64,000 bases of DNA from Maricaulis sp039978735 (GTDB taxonomy: Bacteria > Pseudomonadota > Alphaproteobacteria > Caulobacterales > Maricaulaceae), in assembly GCF_039978735.1 (NCBI RefSeq), contig NZ_JBDWAS010000038.1, forward strand, positions 1 to 64,000, written 5' to 3'. Made by a program: the position numbers and the translations under genes. Every line of letters starts with the position of its first letter. Within the stretch, counting starts at the first letter, position 1. The notes under the pieces were generated by a model, which did not search any database, was not told where the DNA came from, and saw only the letters and a program-made list of their open reading frames with translations. Shown here piece after piece: positions 27,782 to 35,595 of the stretch.

Positions 27782-28335
27782 CGCGCACTTCTCAGAAACG
27801 CTTCAAAGCTGTCTTCGAAAATCTCCTGGGCGTATTCCGGTTCTCGCGAACAGCGGGGTCCTCGCGGATACCGGCCTCGCATTTGTCCTGGCCATCGACG
27901 CCCTGGCTCCCCGCGGCCATTAACCCAGCGGCGCACGGAACCAGGCGACGGTTTATGATGGGGAAAATCCGCAGTCGGATAGACCTCGTCGATGAAGCGC
28001 GCGAGCTGGGCCGTGCTCTTTGACGGCTGAAGGCGGTCAAACTGTTCGACGTAGAACAGCCGCCGCCGCGCCGCATCGTCCAGCTGATCACCCGTTTGTG
28101 CGTAGAAATCTTGTGGCACGGAGTTCCGGGCGCGAACGCGAAGGCGCTTGACCTGGAACAACTCGGTCATCTCAGCTGGCGAGAACTGTACACAGCGGCG
28201 TGTCAGGACACTTTCCAGGCGCATCCACTCGATCTCATCCGTACGCCCGGGCACACAGTTGATAAGGTCGACCCGATGCAACTCGTCATCCAGATCGAGC
28301 AATTCGCCGGCCTTCAGAAACGACCAGCTAAACAC
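27778..28335 (-). CDS. Putative N-terminal DNA-binding half of split TnsB
   Basis: A 185-residue protein between tnsA and the catalytic tnsB, overlapping both (8 and 4 bases). It has no catalytic motif. Residues about 100-150 (STAQLARFIDEVYPTADF, then KPSPGSVRRWVNGRG) look like the second helix-turn-helix of TniA/TnsB, followed by the basic proline/arginine linker normally found before the catalytic core. I infer that it is the end-binding portion of TnsB translated as a separate, coupled polypeptide. A recent frameshift is the alternative, but the clean ATGA junction argues for a working split. Confidence 0.65.
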   Translation of the reverse strand: MFSWSFLKAGELLDLDDELHRVDLINCVPGRTDEIEWMRLESVLTRRCVQFSPAEMTELFQVKRLRVRARNSVPQDFYAQTGDQLDDAARRRLFYVEQFDRLQPSKSTAQLARFIDEVYPTADFPHHKPSPGSVRRWVNGRGEPGRRWPGQMRGRYPRGPRCSREPEYAQEIFEDSFEAFLRSAR

Positions 28336-29065
28336 CTGTGACCTCCCGGCAGATCGGTTCGATCAGGGTCGCCTCGCAGAAGTCTGAACAGATGGTCGTT
28401 GCAACCCGGCGCCTGACCAACCAGCCTGAAAGCTTGGCAAAAGCGGTTGGCTCGTCACCATAGGCCTCACACAGTGCTCCGAACGGAAAGCCGCTGGTAA
28501 ACCCGCTCGTCAAACCGTCCAGAATGGCGTGATCACTGGGCTCCAGCACAGTACGCCTGTGATGAAGAACGCGCGCAACGAAGTCCGCACCGGAAGAGCG
28601 CACAAGCTCGCTTGCAAACTCCACCTTGAACCCAACATCGACTGCGTGAAGCAGGCCTCGAACAAGGCCCAGCTTCTCCACCATCTCAGGCTTCCAAAGA
28701 GCCTGGCGGTCCGACTTGACCTCCACGCACTCAAGTTCGCCGTTGCTGTTCAGATCCAGCCTGTCAGGCGTGTAGGAAATCTGACGATGCCCGTTGTACC
28801 AGGAGAGGCGGAAGGGTTGCGCCCTGAAGTCGATGCGATGCGGATCGACTTCGGCACGCTCGAGCCCGATCCGTTCGGCTCCCGATTCCCAAGGCAGTGA
28901 CCTCCCAGCCTTGATGCTTGCGAAGTTACCGACATAACGCGCCCGCCGCCCGTGTGACTTGAGGCGCACCGGTTTGAAGTCGGGCTCATAGCGAACACGC
29001 ACATTGGAAAGGCCGCAGAGGCGGTCCGCATTGAGTCGAGCAATCTTGTCTGACCAGATCAACAT
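28328..29065 (-). CDS. tnsA: TnsA-like endonuclease
   Basis: A 245-residue protein with the TnsA restriction-enzyme-like core: Glu64 (SGAERIG), Asp101 (ISYTPDRLD) and Glu115-x-Lys117 (ECVEVKSDR). The C-terminal half would be the winged-helix domain that contacts TnsB and TnsC. TnsA cuts the 5' ends of the element, so its presence predicts true cut-and-paste transposition rather than cointegrate formation. It is the first gene of the operon and faces an AT-rich control region shared with the divergent 268-residue gene. Confidence 0.82.
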   Translation of the reverse strand: MLIWSDKIARLNADRLCGLSNVRVRYEPDFKPVRLKSHGRRARYVGNFASIKAGRSLPWESGAERIGLERAEVDPHRIDFRAQPFRLSWYNGHRQISYTPDRLDLNSNGELECVEVKSDRQALWKPEMVEKLGLVRGLLHAVDVGFKVEFASELVRSSGADFVARVLHHRRTVLEPSDHAILDGLTSGFTSGFPFGALCEAYGDEPTAFAKLSGWLVRRRVATTICSDFCEATLIEPICREVTGV

Positions 29066-29084
29066 GAGCGTCGATTAGCAACGA

Positions 29085-29205
29085 ATTAAATTTAGATCAA
29101 TACTAATTTTGCCGTAATTACTATTGTCAAAAATTTTGACATGATTGACATAAATATTGACACCAAGAGTCCGATTTATTTATTTGATTTGCTGCCATCT
29201 ATAGC
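29085..29205. promoter_or_regulatory. AT-rich divergent control region with TTGACA repeats and a palindrome
   Basis: This stretch between tnsA and the rightward 268-residue gene is far more AT-rich than its surroundings. It contains tgtcaaaaattttgaca (29125-29141), a 17 bp palindrome. TTGACA follows twice more (near 29145 and 29157), at about 12 bp spacing. Such clustered half-sites suggest a repressor operator overlapping the divergent promoters. The binding protein is not identified. Confidence 0.55.
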
Positions 29206-29234
29206 ATATATCAGCCAAAAGTACGGAGCACACC

Positions 29235-30041
29235 ATGTCCCTTGATCTGACCGCGCTGGCTGCAGAAACCGAGATCCCCCTGACAAGGCTCAAAGCGTGG
29301 AATCGAAATAGTTCGGCCATTCTCAGCATCGAAGAACGTTACCGCGTCGCCGTTGTCACAGGCATGCCCCTCGCATCCATGCTGACCAGCACAGAACGGC
29401 GACGCGCATTCTCAGAGGGCGCCCTATGCGCTTGCGAGGCGTCATCCGTTGGAGGCCGCGCACTCCTCTTCACGGGCGGACACACGATTGAGGCATTCTG
29501 CACCCCAGAACTGCACGAAGCTATTTCGGGACTTGCACTCGCACCGCGGGAAAATCCGCCCACTTTTCATGACCAGTTCGTACGCCTGGATTGCGCTTCA
29601 GGCATCACGCACATCGTCTCAACAGGCAAGATACGGCGCATTGAAATCAGCGACGAGAACGAGCTCCAACGCAGCCATGCCTTCCACCCCGAGTTTCAGC
29701 TGGCCATTTCCGGCGCGTTCTCAGGCCTCGCGGCCGACTCCAACTTTACGGAGAGCATTTGCTCTGCCCGCACCCGGCGGGTCGCAAGCTTGCAGTCGCT
29801 GATCGAGGACGATCTCGCGTGCCTTCATTTTAGCAACGGCGACACCCAGAGATTTCCCATTGACAGCGACGAACGCGGCTGTCTTTGCAAAGTCATTCGC
29901 GAAGTATTTTCAGAAACCTTCGGCCTAACCTACAACTTCTTTCCGATCGCGCTCGAGGATGCAGACGAACAAACATTTTTCCGGGCCGAAGACATCGATT
30001 TCGTCTCTGTTCCCACAGAGCACCTCGCCCGACATATTTGA
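29235..30041 (+). CDS. Unrecognised 268-residue protein divergent from tnsA
   Basis: I do not recognise a family. The first 35 residues (LTALAAETEIPLTRLKAWNR) have the spacing of a small helix-turn-helix, so it could bind the adjacent palindromic control region and regulate transposition. The remainder is mixed alpha/beta, with acidic stretches near the C-terminus (ALEDADEQTFFRAEDID). The start has acggag 7 bases upstream. It sits where some Tn7-like elements keep an accessory or Xre-type regulator, but that role is only a guess. Confidence 0.6.
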   Translation: MSLDLTALAAETEIPLTRLKAWNRNSSAILSIEERYRVAVVTGMPLASMLTSTERRRAFSEGALCACEASSVGGRALLFTGGHTIEAFCTPELHEAISGLALAPRENPPTFHDQFVRLDCASGITHIVSTGKIRRIEISDENELQRSHAFHPEFQLAISGAFSGLAADSNFTESICSARTRRVASLQSLIEDDLACLHFSNGDTQRFPIDSDERGCLCKVIREVFSETFGLTYNFFPIALEDADEQTFFRAEDIDFVSVPTEHLARHI

Positions 30042-30100
30042 GGGCCAATGTGGCCTGCCGAGACGCACGCGTTGAAACGCGTATTAGGTTGAAAAATTGA

Positions 30101-30229
30101 GCACCTGCTCGGATGGGTAGCGTCAGCTGGCCCCACGCGAGGCCACCGCTTGTGGGTGGGAAACCCCACCACAGGAGTCCGAAAACCACCCACAAGCTGC
30201 GCCACCTGGCACCCCGTCCGAGCAGGCGC
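30101..30229. ncRNA. Candidate structured RNA in the gap beyond the tns region
   Basis: The 384 bp gap 30042-30425 has no convincing gene. Inside it, 30101-30117 pairs with 30213-30229 (16 of 17 positions, one G-U, one mismatch). Nested within, 30148-30159 pairs perfectly with 30186-30197 (12 bp, gcttgtgggtgg). Two small inner hairpins, tggcc/ggcca near 30128 and ggtggg/ccccacc near 30155-30170, also fit. This much nested pairing implies a folded RNA or single-strand DNA element. I found no match to a known riboswitch or attC core. Confidence 0.5.
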
Positions 30230-30425
30230 TAAGTGATCGATGCTGAAAGTCGGCCTTTGTTGGTCTCTATCCTTTCAACATCGGCGAATGGGGGCCAGCG
30301 ATCTGCCCGGCCACCACCGCTTCAGTAACGCTTTTATAAGCCATGTCTGATTTTCTTTCAATGTGAAAATTGGAAGAACTTTGATATTTTTCTTGGCTAT
30401 GGTGAATAACGGGAGTGATCACAAG

Positions 30426-30989
30426 ATGCGGTATCTCTACGGCACAAACGCAACGCTACACTCTCCTGCGCAGATCGAACGAATGACAGGTCTAAGCAGC
30501 CAGACACAATTCAACTGGCGCACGCGCGGCCTGCTTCGACGGGGAAAAGGGCCCAAGGCCCACCTCAACACCTGGGAAGTCGGCGCACTTGCCGTACGCA
30601 GCTGGGCCACAAAATTGGGCTTCCCAGCCAGCAAGAACGAAGCATTGGGGGAAGATGCCAAGGCGTCTGTCATCTACTTCGCGCTGATGCACGGCGCGGA
30701 AACACTCGAAACCGATCTTAAACGCGCCGCGCACAGGCAGTTTCAAAAGAACTTTCTCACCGACGACACGATCGCGCGCGATCTGGCAGGCTTGAGGCCC
30801 AGAGAAGCCCCGATCTACGCAATTGGCTGGATTGATGACGAGTCCCCTCGCCTGCTTCGCCACCAGGATGACGAATGTGATTTCGAGGACGCCATTGCGA
30901 TCAGAAAGATCAATCTGGCTGAACTGGGAGACAGGCTGGCCAGGGAGGCCTCTGGGGTGCTGTTCCGGCTCAGATTCGAGAAGCCCTGA
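30426..30989 (+). CDS. MerR-like helix-turn-helix protein of unknown role
   Basis: A 187-residue protein from the ATG at 30426, which has gggag 11 bases upstream; an in-frame ATG at 30363 would add 21 residues. Residues about 10-60 (HSPAQIERMTGLSSQTQFNW, then RTRGLLRR) read as a MerR/excisionase-type helix-turn-helix. The rest is unrecognised, ending with a hydrophobic-basic helix. It follows the structured RNA candidate in the accessory zone of the transposon. A DNA-binding regulatory role is plausible but unproven. Confidence 0.6.
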   Translation: MRYLYGTNATLHSPAQIERMTGLSSQTQFNWRTRGLLRRGKGPKAHLNTWEVGALAVRSWATKLGFPASKNEALGEDAKASVIYFALMHGAETLETDLKRAAHRQFQKNFLTDDTIARDLAGLRPREAPIYAIGWIDDESPRLLRHQDDECDFEDAIAIRKINLAELGDRLAREASGVLFRLRFEKP

Positions 30990-31103
30990 AAGCTCCAGGA
31001 CGGCAGAGACCCTCGCCACACGACGCGATCCTTGGAACGGCCCCTTGCCAGAAAGCCGACACAGAACGAGACAACGACGCGCCAAATACCCCGAGATTTT
31101 TCT

Positions 31104-31190
31104 TGCAATTTTAGATACTTGCTGTATAAAGGGCGCAATTGGCGGCGGTGCCGCCTTTCCCCCAACATTTCAGAAATAAGGATATCTCCC
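31104..31190 (+). promoter_or_regulatory. Likely sigma70-type promoter and leader hairpin
   Basis: TTGCAA and TATAAA with a 16-base spacer lie near 31107-31134. They are followed by a small GC hairpin (ggcgg-cggtg-ccgcc, near 31141-31155) and then the ribosome site aagga of the next gene. The elements are degenerate, so this is a prediction only. Confidence 0.4.
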
Positions 31191-31775
31191 ATGGAGATCT
31201 CGCATCTCGTCATGTGTGACGAGCACGTCATGCTGTCGGCGTTCAGCCTGGCCGGCAATATCGATCTCGATACGCGTGGGCACGCAGAGTGGCGGATGGG
31301 TGCGGCCGTGTCGTACGGCAACGCCTTTCCGGTCGTCATCAACAAGAGCGGACAGCTCCAAAAACTCCTGCTTCCGGTCGGCATTGAAGCATCCAACCCG
31401 CCAGCGGCTCCTGACCCTACCGCGGACTGGTTTCCAGAACAGCGCGCCCTTGTTCCGATGATCCGTTATCGCGCACGCCTCACATCGCCGTCAGGCATCG
31501 CGCAGTACAAGTCGATGGCCGCCCGCAGGGAAAACGAGATCTTCTTTGCCGCGGCGCACTGGTACACGACGAGTGATCCTCGCAGGCCCGGCGCTGTAAG
31601 GCCGGCCTTCATCGCGGCGGTTGGTGATCGCGTGGAGTGGGCGACGTCGGAGCTGTTCGTCCTCACCGCTGATAATGCGAGGGCTTGGCTCTACCCGGAC
31701 GAAGGCATGGCGCCGGCGAAAGCGAACGAGGACTTGTTCAGCTCCGACTTCCGGCGCGAACTGGTGAGCCACTAA
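31191..31775 (+). CDS. Unrecognised 194-residue protein
   Basis: I cannot assign a family. The protein begins MEISHLVMCDEHVML after a clear ribosome site and leader. It is soluble, with a Trp-rich middle (AEWRMGAAVSYGN, DPTADWFPEQRALVP) and an acidic end. A longer frame reaches 31032, but the added residues translate a promoter-like region. It lies between the MerR-like gene and the orphan antitoxin in the accessory segment of the transposon, where defence or maintenance genes would be expected, though no such motif is seen. Confidence 0.55.
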   Translation: MEISHLVMCDEHVMLSAFSLAGNIDLDTRGHAEWRMGAAVSYGNAFPVVINKSGQLQKLLLPVGIEASNPPAAPDPTADWFPEQRALVPMIRYRARLTSPSGIAQYKSMAARRENEIFFAAAHWYTTSDPRRPGAVRPAFIAAVGDRVEWATSELFVLTADNARAWLYPDEGMAPAKANEDLFSSDFRRELVSH

Positions 31776-31795
31776 CTGCGGGCCCATGGACCGCT

Positions 31796-32041
31796 TCAAG
31801 GCGTGGTCCGCTCATGGCTCTCCTGGATATTGAGCCAGAACCGCACTGTCGTGCCCAGGCCCTCGGCCAAACGGTGCGCCAGAGCTTCCGTCAGCCGTCC
31901 ACCTTCCAGCAATGCTATGACATCCGGAACTGGCGCGCCGATCCGCCGCGCCAGTTCCGCCTCGTCCCAGCCGAGTTCGGCCAGAAACTCTTCGCGCAGG
32001 ATTTCACCAACACTGGAGCGGATTCTCACGCGTTCATCCAT
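31796..32041 (-). CDS. HigA-family antitoxin-like XRE protein, without a visible toxin
   Basis: An 81-residue protein starting MDERVRIRSS. It has the HigA signature almost throughout: VGEILREEFLAELGWDEAEL, ARRIGAPVPDVIALLEGGR, AEGLGTTVRFWLNIQ. HigA proteins bind DNA as dimers and neutralise a RelE-fold HigB toxin that is usually encoded just upstream. No HigB-like frame is found upstream (32050-32280) or downstream, so it is an orphan antitoxin or a repurposed regulator. A 3-residue-longer start at 32050 is possible. Confidence 0.75.
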   Translation of the reverse strand: MDERVRIRSSVGEILREEFLAELGWDEAELARRIGAPVPDVIALLEGGRLTEALAHRLAEGLGTTVRFWLNIQESHERTTP

Positions 32042-32126
32042 GACTTTCACTCCGACGACGAAATTGCCGCATCTCTTCGGAATGTATCATGGGAATCCGA
32101 AAATATCTCTTAAAAACAGATGGTTC

Positions 32127-32153
32127 CATTCGTCACCAGATCGGTGACGAATG
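32127..32153. repeat. Perfect 11 bp inverted repeat upstream of the HigA-like gene
   Basis: cattcgtcacc and ggtgacgaatg are separated by five bases, in the 230 bp gap (32051-32280) that otherwise holds no convincing gene. It lies about 85 bp before the HigA-like start and could be its operator or a terminator for the LuxR fragment. Confidence 0.5.
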
Positions 32154-32280
32154 CAATGCCGGCACTCTTCACGAATGACAGGAAACGCGGCTTCTATCGT
32201 ACCCGCATCTTGCAAAACTGTTCTTTGAGCGATTGCCTCCTGGCGCAGATCGGCCCCCATAATCGAAACTAGGGGCAGGC

Positions 32281-32583
32281 TCACTCTTCGCCCAACCCCA
32301 GCCTTGCCGCGTGCCAGGATGCTTCCGCGCGCGAGGAAATGCCGAGCTTGCGGTAAACGCTCTTGATGTACCCCGCCACAGTGTTTTCCGAGATTTGCAA
32401 CGTGGACGCGACTTTGCCGTTGCGAAGACCGCGTCCGACTAGGGCGAGCACTTCGCGTTCGCGCCCTGTGAGGTCGTCATCTTGAGCGGCCGGACCGGTT
32501 CTACGAAAATGTTCCATGATCCGGTGCGCAACCGACGGCGAAAGCGCTGGGATCGGTGGTGTCAGACAAAACCGGACTGGTCT
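32281..32583 (-). pseudogene. C-terminal LuxR/NarL-type regulator fragment
   Basis: The frame contains a complete LuxR helix-turn-helix: LTGREREVLALVGRG, VASTLQISENTVAGYIKSVY. Upstream, in frame without an ATG, is the typical receiver-to-HTH linker (IPALSPSVAHRIMEHFRR). The receiver domain itself is gone, replaced by the dead IS6 sequence. An ATG at 32517 could still give a 78-residue DNA-binding protein. Lying on the nitrate island, it may be a relic of a NarL-type nitrate regulator, but nothing in the sequence proves that. Confidence 0.7.
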
Positions 32584-32633
32584 CGAAAGGCCGCGTTTGA
32601 CCCCAACTCTGGCCGCGAGTTGACGCCATTTGG

Positions 32634-33302
32634 CTAGGGCCAGGGTGCGGTTTTCCTTGAATTCTTCGCGGCGGCAAAATTGCGCTCGAGGTTGAAGTGG
32701 TTGTGGATGGACGATTGGATGGCTGCGAACTTCTGAAGACTTCGCATCGACCTGAACCGCGTCATGACTTTTTCTCGTCGGCGCAACGGCTGATGCGAGT
32801 TTTCGGCTCTATTATTTCGCCACCTCCCTGTATCTTGGCGGCCAGCAATTCCGAGTTTACGAAACGCGGCTTTGCAGGACGGAAGCTTGTCGGTAACGAC
32901 CCGGTCCGGCGCCCCATATCGCTTCATCGCTTTGCGCAGAAACTTCAATGCTGACTTACGATCTCGACGCTTCGTAACGAACGCTTGGAGCACTTCGCCC
33001 TCATGATCGACGGCGCGCCAAAGATAGTGAAGCTATCCGTTGATCCGGACGAAAACCTCATCCAAATGCCATGCCCAATTCGAGTAACGCTTGTTCTCCA
33101 TGCGGCGCTTCCGGATCGACTTCGCGAACAGCAGCCCAAACCGGTTCCACCAAAACCGAACTGTCTCATGCGTGATGTCGATGCCGCGTTCGTGGAGCAG
33201 GTCCTCCACGTTCCGGAGCGAGAGCGGGAAGCGGACATACATCATCACAGCAAGGCGGATGATTTCGGGCGAAGTCTTGAAGTACCGGAACGGATTACGC
33301 AT
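32634..33302 (-). pseudogene. IS6-family transposase interrupted by an amber stop
   Basis: The frame begins MRNPFRYFKTSPEIIRLAV and shows IS6/IS26 signatures: WHLDEVFVRING, LWRAVDHEGEVLQAFVTK, VVTDKLPSCKAAF and NNRAENSHQPLRRRE. At 33033-33035 (minus strand) a TAG breaks the frame exactly where the family has Glu (INGE), so a GAG-to-TAG change is likely. The protein is otherwise nearly full length (223 codons). Terminal inverted repeats of the IS were not found. It separates moeA from the LuxR fragment. Confidence 0.85.
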
Positions 33303-33380
33303 CGGAGAACGCTACGAGTTCACGCCAACGCGCTCAAACGCATTTTCCTCTGACAGCGCCAGACCGTATCGTGGCCGCTT

Positions 33381-34571
33381 TTAGCGACGCCCGGCCAGAG
33401 GAAGAATATCCGTTGCGTCTCCGGGGGCGGATGCCGGCGCCTCCGCCGGCCGGCGAATGAGACAATTGGCCCGCGCCAGTGCCGAAAGGGCCGACGAGTC
33501 CTGATTGTCCAGCGGGGTCACAACGCCCTGATCGTCGCACCAGCCCCGCAGGAAGCCTTCCCGATAGTCATTGGCGACAAGTGCGCAACCCAGCCGCGCC
33601 CGGTCGTAGACCGGCGGGTGACTGCAGCCCTCCAGCCGCCACACTGCTGGTTGCAGCAGGAGCTGGGCGATTACCAGGGCCGAAACCGGATTTCCGGGCA
33701 ATCCCAGATAGGGCACGCCACCGAGGCGTCCGAACCAGGTGGGCTTTCCCGGCTTTACAGCGATCTTCTCGAAGTACAACTCACCGCCATCGCGGGCGAA
33801 GACCTGTCTGAGATGATCGTGGTCGCCGACGGACGCCCCGCCGATCGTTACCACGAGGTCCAGACCGGCGCCTGCAGCCAGCCGGGACTTCACATCATCG
33901 ACATTGTCCCGGGCTATTCCAAGGTAGACAGGCTCGGCACCCCAGGCCCGCACGGTCTCGATCACGCCCTTGGACACCGAGTTCACGATCTGGGACGGCC
34001 CGGCCGGCTCGCCCGGCTCCACCAGTTCGTCGCCCGTGGCCAGAACACCAATTTTCGGATGCCGGTGAACGGTCAGGGCTGTTAGTCCGGCACTGGCAGC
34101 CAGAGCGACCGCTTCAGGTGCTGCCCGCGCGCCTTCGGGCAACAGGATGTCCCCCTTGGAAAAGTCGACGCCTGCTCGGCGAACATTGGACATCGGACGA
34201 GCCGTATCGTCCAGGATAACGTCATCCCCGTCCCGAACGGAACGCTCCTGGATCACGACCTGGTCGGTGCCTTCGGGGAGAGGGGCTCCGGTGGAAATCC
34301 GGACCGCCATACCGGGCTCGACCGTTCCGGAAAACGCATGCCCAGCAGCGGATTCCCCTCCCAGGCGGAGCCGGACAGGCACATTGCCTAAATCCATCGA
34401 CCGGACCGCATACCCGTCCATGGCGGATGCAGGGAAAGGCGGTTGTGTGCATTGCGCAACCATCGGTTCGGCCAGGATGCGGCCGGAAGCGTCGGACAGC
34501 GCAAGCGGGACGCTTCCAGTAGGTTGAAGAATTTCGACGATGTGTCGTCGCGCCTCGTCCAGAGAAATCAT
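33381..34571 (-). CDS. moeA: Molybdopterin molybdenumtransferase MoeA
   Basis: A 396-residue protein with the full MoeA layout: MISLDEARRHIVEIL at the start, FPASAMDGYAVRS, STGAPLPEGTDQVV, the MoCF-binding block ATGDELVEPGEP, TIGGASVGDHDHL, and PGLPGNPVSALVI-like GLPGNPVSALV. It inserts molybdate into adenylylated molybdopterin. It ends the leftward cofactor operon; downstream is the dead IS6. An ATG at 34616 overlapping the moaB stop (ATGA) would add 15 residues, but the family normally begins at MISLDEA. Confidence 0.93.
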   Translation of the reverse strand: MISLDEARRHIVEILQPTGSVPLALSDASGRILAEPMVAQCTQPPFPASAMDGYAVRSMDLGNVPVRLRLGGESAAGHAFSGTVEPGMAVRISTGAPLPEGTDQVVIQERSVRDGDDVILDDTARPMSNVRRAGVDFSKGDILLPEGARAAPEAVALAASAGLTALTVHRHPKIGVLATGDELVEPGEPAGPSQIVNSVSKGVIETVRAWGAEPVYLGIARDNVDDVKSRLAAGAGLDLVVTIGGASVGDHDHLRQVFARDGGELYFEKIAVKPGKPTWFGRLGGVPYLGLPGNPVSALVIAQLLLQPAVWRLEGCSHPPVYDRARLGCALVANDYREGFLRGWCDDQGVVTPLDNQDSSALSALARANCLIRRPAEAPASAPGDATDILPLAGRR

Positions 34572-34612
34572 TGATAACACCTCTTGCTCTGCTCGCGGCA
34601 CGCCACCCAGCT

Positions 34613-35128
34613 TCATTGCTCTGTCAGCCGTGGAATGAGTTCGACGAGATTGCAGGGTCCGTGCGCCCGGTCGAACTCGATCCGGAGCACCGCATTCCAG
34701 GCGTCACGGCAACCACCGCTCGACCCCGGAATGGCAAAGAGATAGGTGCCGCCGGCTATGCCGGCCGTTGCGCGGGACTGGATGGTCGAAACGCCAACCG
34801 AAGCGAAACTCACCTGATGGAAGACGGCGGCGAACCCGTCCATTTCCTTTTCGTATACACCGCGAAAGGCTTCCGGTGTCACGTCACGCCCTGTCAGTCC
34901 GGTTCCGCCGGTTGCAATTATGGCGTGGATCTGCGGATGATCGATCCACTTGCGCAAACAGGCCCGGATCCCATCCACCTCATCCGGGATGATGGTATGA
35001 TCGACGACGCAATGACCATCCGCCGCAATCGCCTCGCGTAGCCAGGGTCCGGTCTTGTCAGTCTTGCTATCCCGTGTGTCCGAGACAGTCATTACAGCGA
35101 ATCCCACTTGGGAAGGCACTTCGGACAT
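34613..35128 (-). CDS. moaB: Molybdenum cofactor biosynthesis protein MoaB
   Basis: A 171-residue MoCF-domain protein with TVSDTRDSKTDKTG, IIATGGTGLTGRDVTPEA and LFAIPGSSGGCRDAW. MoaB/MogA proteins adenylylate molybdopterin before MoeA adds the metal. The gene lies 4 bp after moaE and its stop overlaps a possible early moeA start, so it is within one cofactor operon. Confidence 0.93.
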   Translation of the reverse strand: MSEVPSQVGFAVMTVSDTRDSKTDKTGPWLREAIAADGHCVVDHTIIPDEVDGIRACLRKWIDHPQIHAIIATGGTGLTGRDVTPEAFRGVYEKEMDGFAAVFHQVSFASVGVSTIQSRATAGIAGGTYLFAIPGSSGGCRDAWNAVLRIEFDRAHGPCNLVELIPRLTEQ

Positions 35129-35132
35129 GCGC

Positions 35133-35594
35133 TTATTCCTTGTTTTCCAACCAGTAAGAGGCCGCGCCGTGGTCCTCGGGACGTGGTTCTATCCAGCGCT
35201 CGCCTTCGACCGTGTGCTCCTTCTTCCAGAAAGGCGCCTGGGTCTTCAGTACGTCGATCATGAACTCCACGGCCTCAAGCGCTGCGCGTCGATGCGGCGC
35301 TGCCGTCCCGACAAATACGATCGGTTCACCGACACTCATCAGGCCGACCCGGTGCACGACAATCGCGCGTGACAGGGGCCAGCGGCTCGCCGCGTCTTGG
35401 GCCAACCGCGTCAGCATATTCTCGGTGACGCCGGGATAGTGTTCGAGTTCCAGCCCGGTCAGCCCCTCTCCTGCGCGAACTTGCCCCAGGAAACTGGCGA
35501 CAGCGCCGCTGTCGGGATCGCATTCCGCCAGCCCTTCCAGAAGCGTGGCGAGCTGAAGCGGCGCTTCGGATATCCGGACCTCACAACGCACCAT
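35133..35594 (-). CDS. moaE: Molybdopterin synthase catalytic subunit MoaE
   Basis: A 153-residue protein with GAVASFLGQVRAGEG, LELEHYPGVTENML, VVHRVGLMSVGEPIVFVG, HRRAALEAVEFMIDVLK and the active-site APFWKKE near the C-terminus. With MoaD it converts cyclic pyranopterin monophosphate to molybdopterin. The ATG at 35594 lies one base after the moaD stop. Upstream codons reach a GTG inside moaD, which I regard as less likely. Confidence 0.93.
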   Translation of the reverse strand: MVRCEVRISEAPLQLATLLEGLAECDPDSGAVASFLGQVRAGEGLTGLELEHYPGVTENMLTRLAQDAASRWPLSRAIVVHRVGLMSVGEPIVFVGTAAPHRRAALEAVEFMIDVLKTQAPFWKKEHTVEGERWIEPRPEDHGAASYWLENKE

Positions 35595-35595
35595 G

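Noticed and set aside
27778..28335. An independent accessory gene unrelated to TnsB
   Set aside because: Its position, overlaps on both sides, HTH-like segment and combined length with the next ORF fit the missing TnsB N-terminus better, though this is not proven.
30101..30229. Integron attC site for the nested stem structure
   Set aside because: The RYYYAAC/GTTRRRY core sites are not at the stem ends and there is no integrase.
32087..32284. HigB toxin upstream of the HigA-like gene
   Set aside because: The 65-residue frame has no RelE-fold pattern and overlaps the inverted repeat region.
32634..33302. IS6 elements forming a composite transposon around the nar cargo
   Set aside because: Only one, inactive IS6 copy is present, and no IS6 ends were found at the other side.
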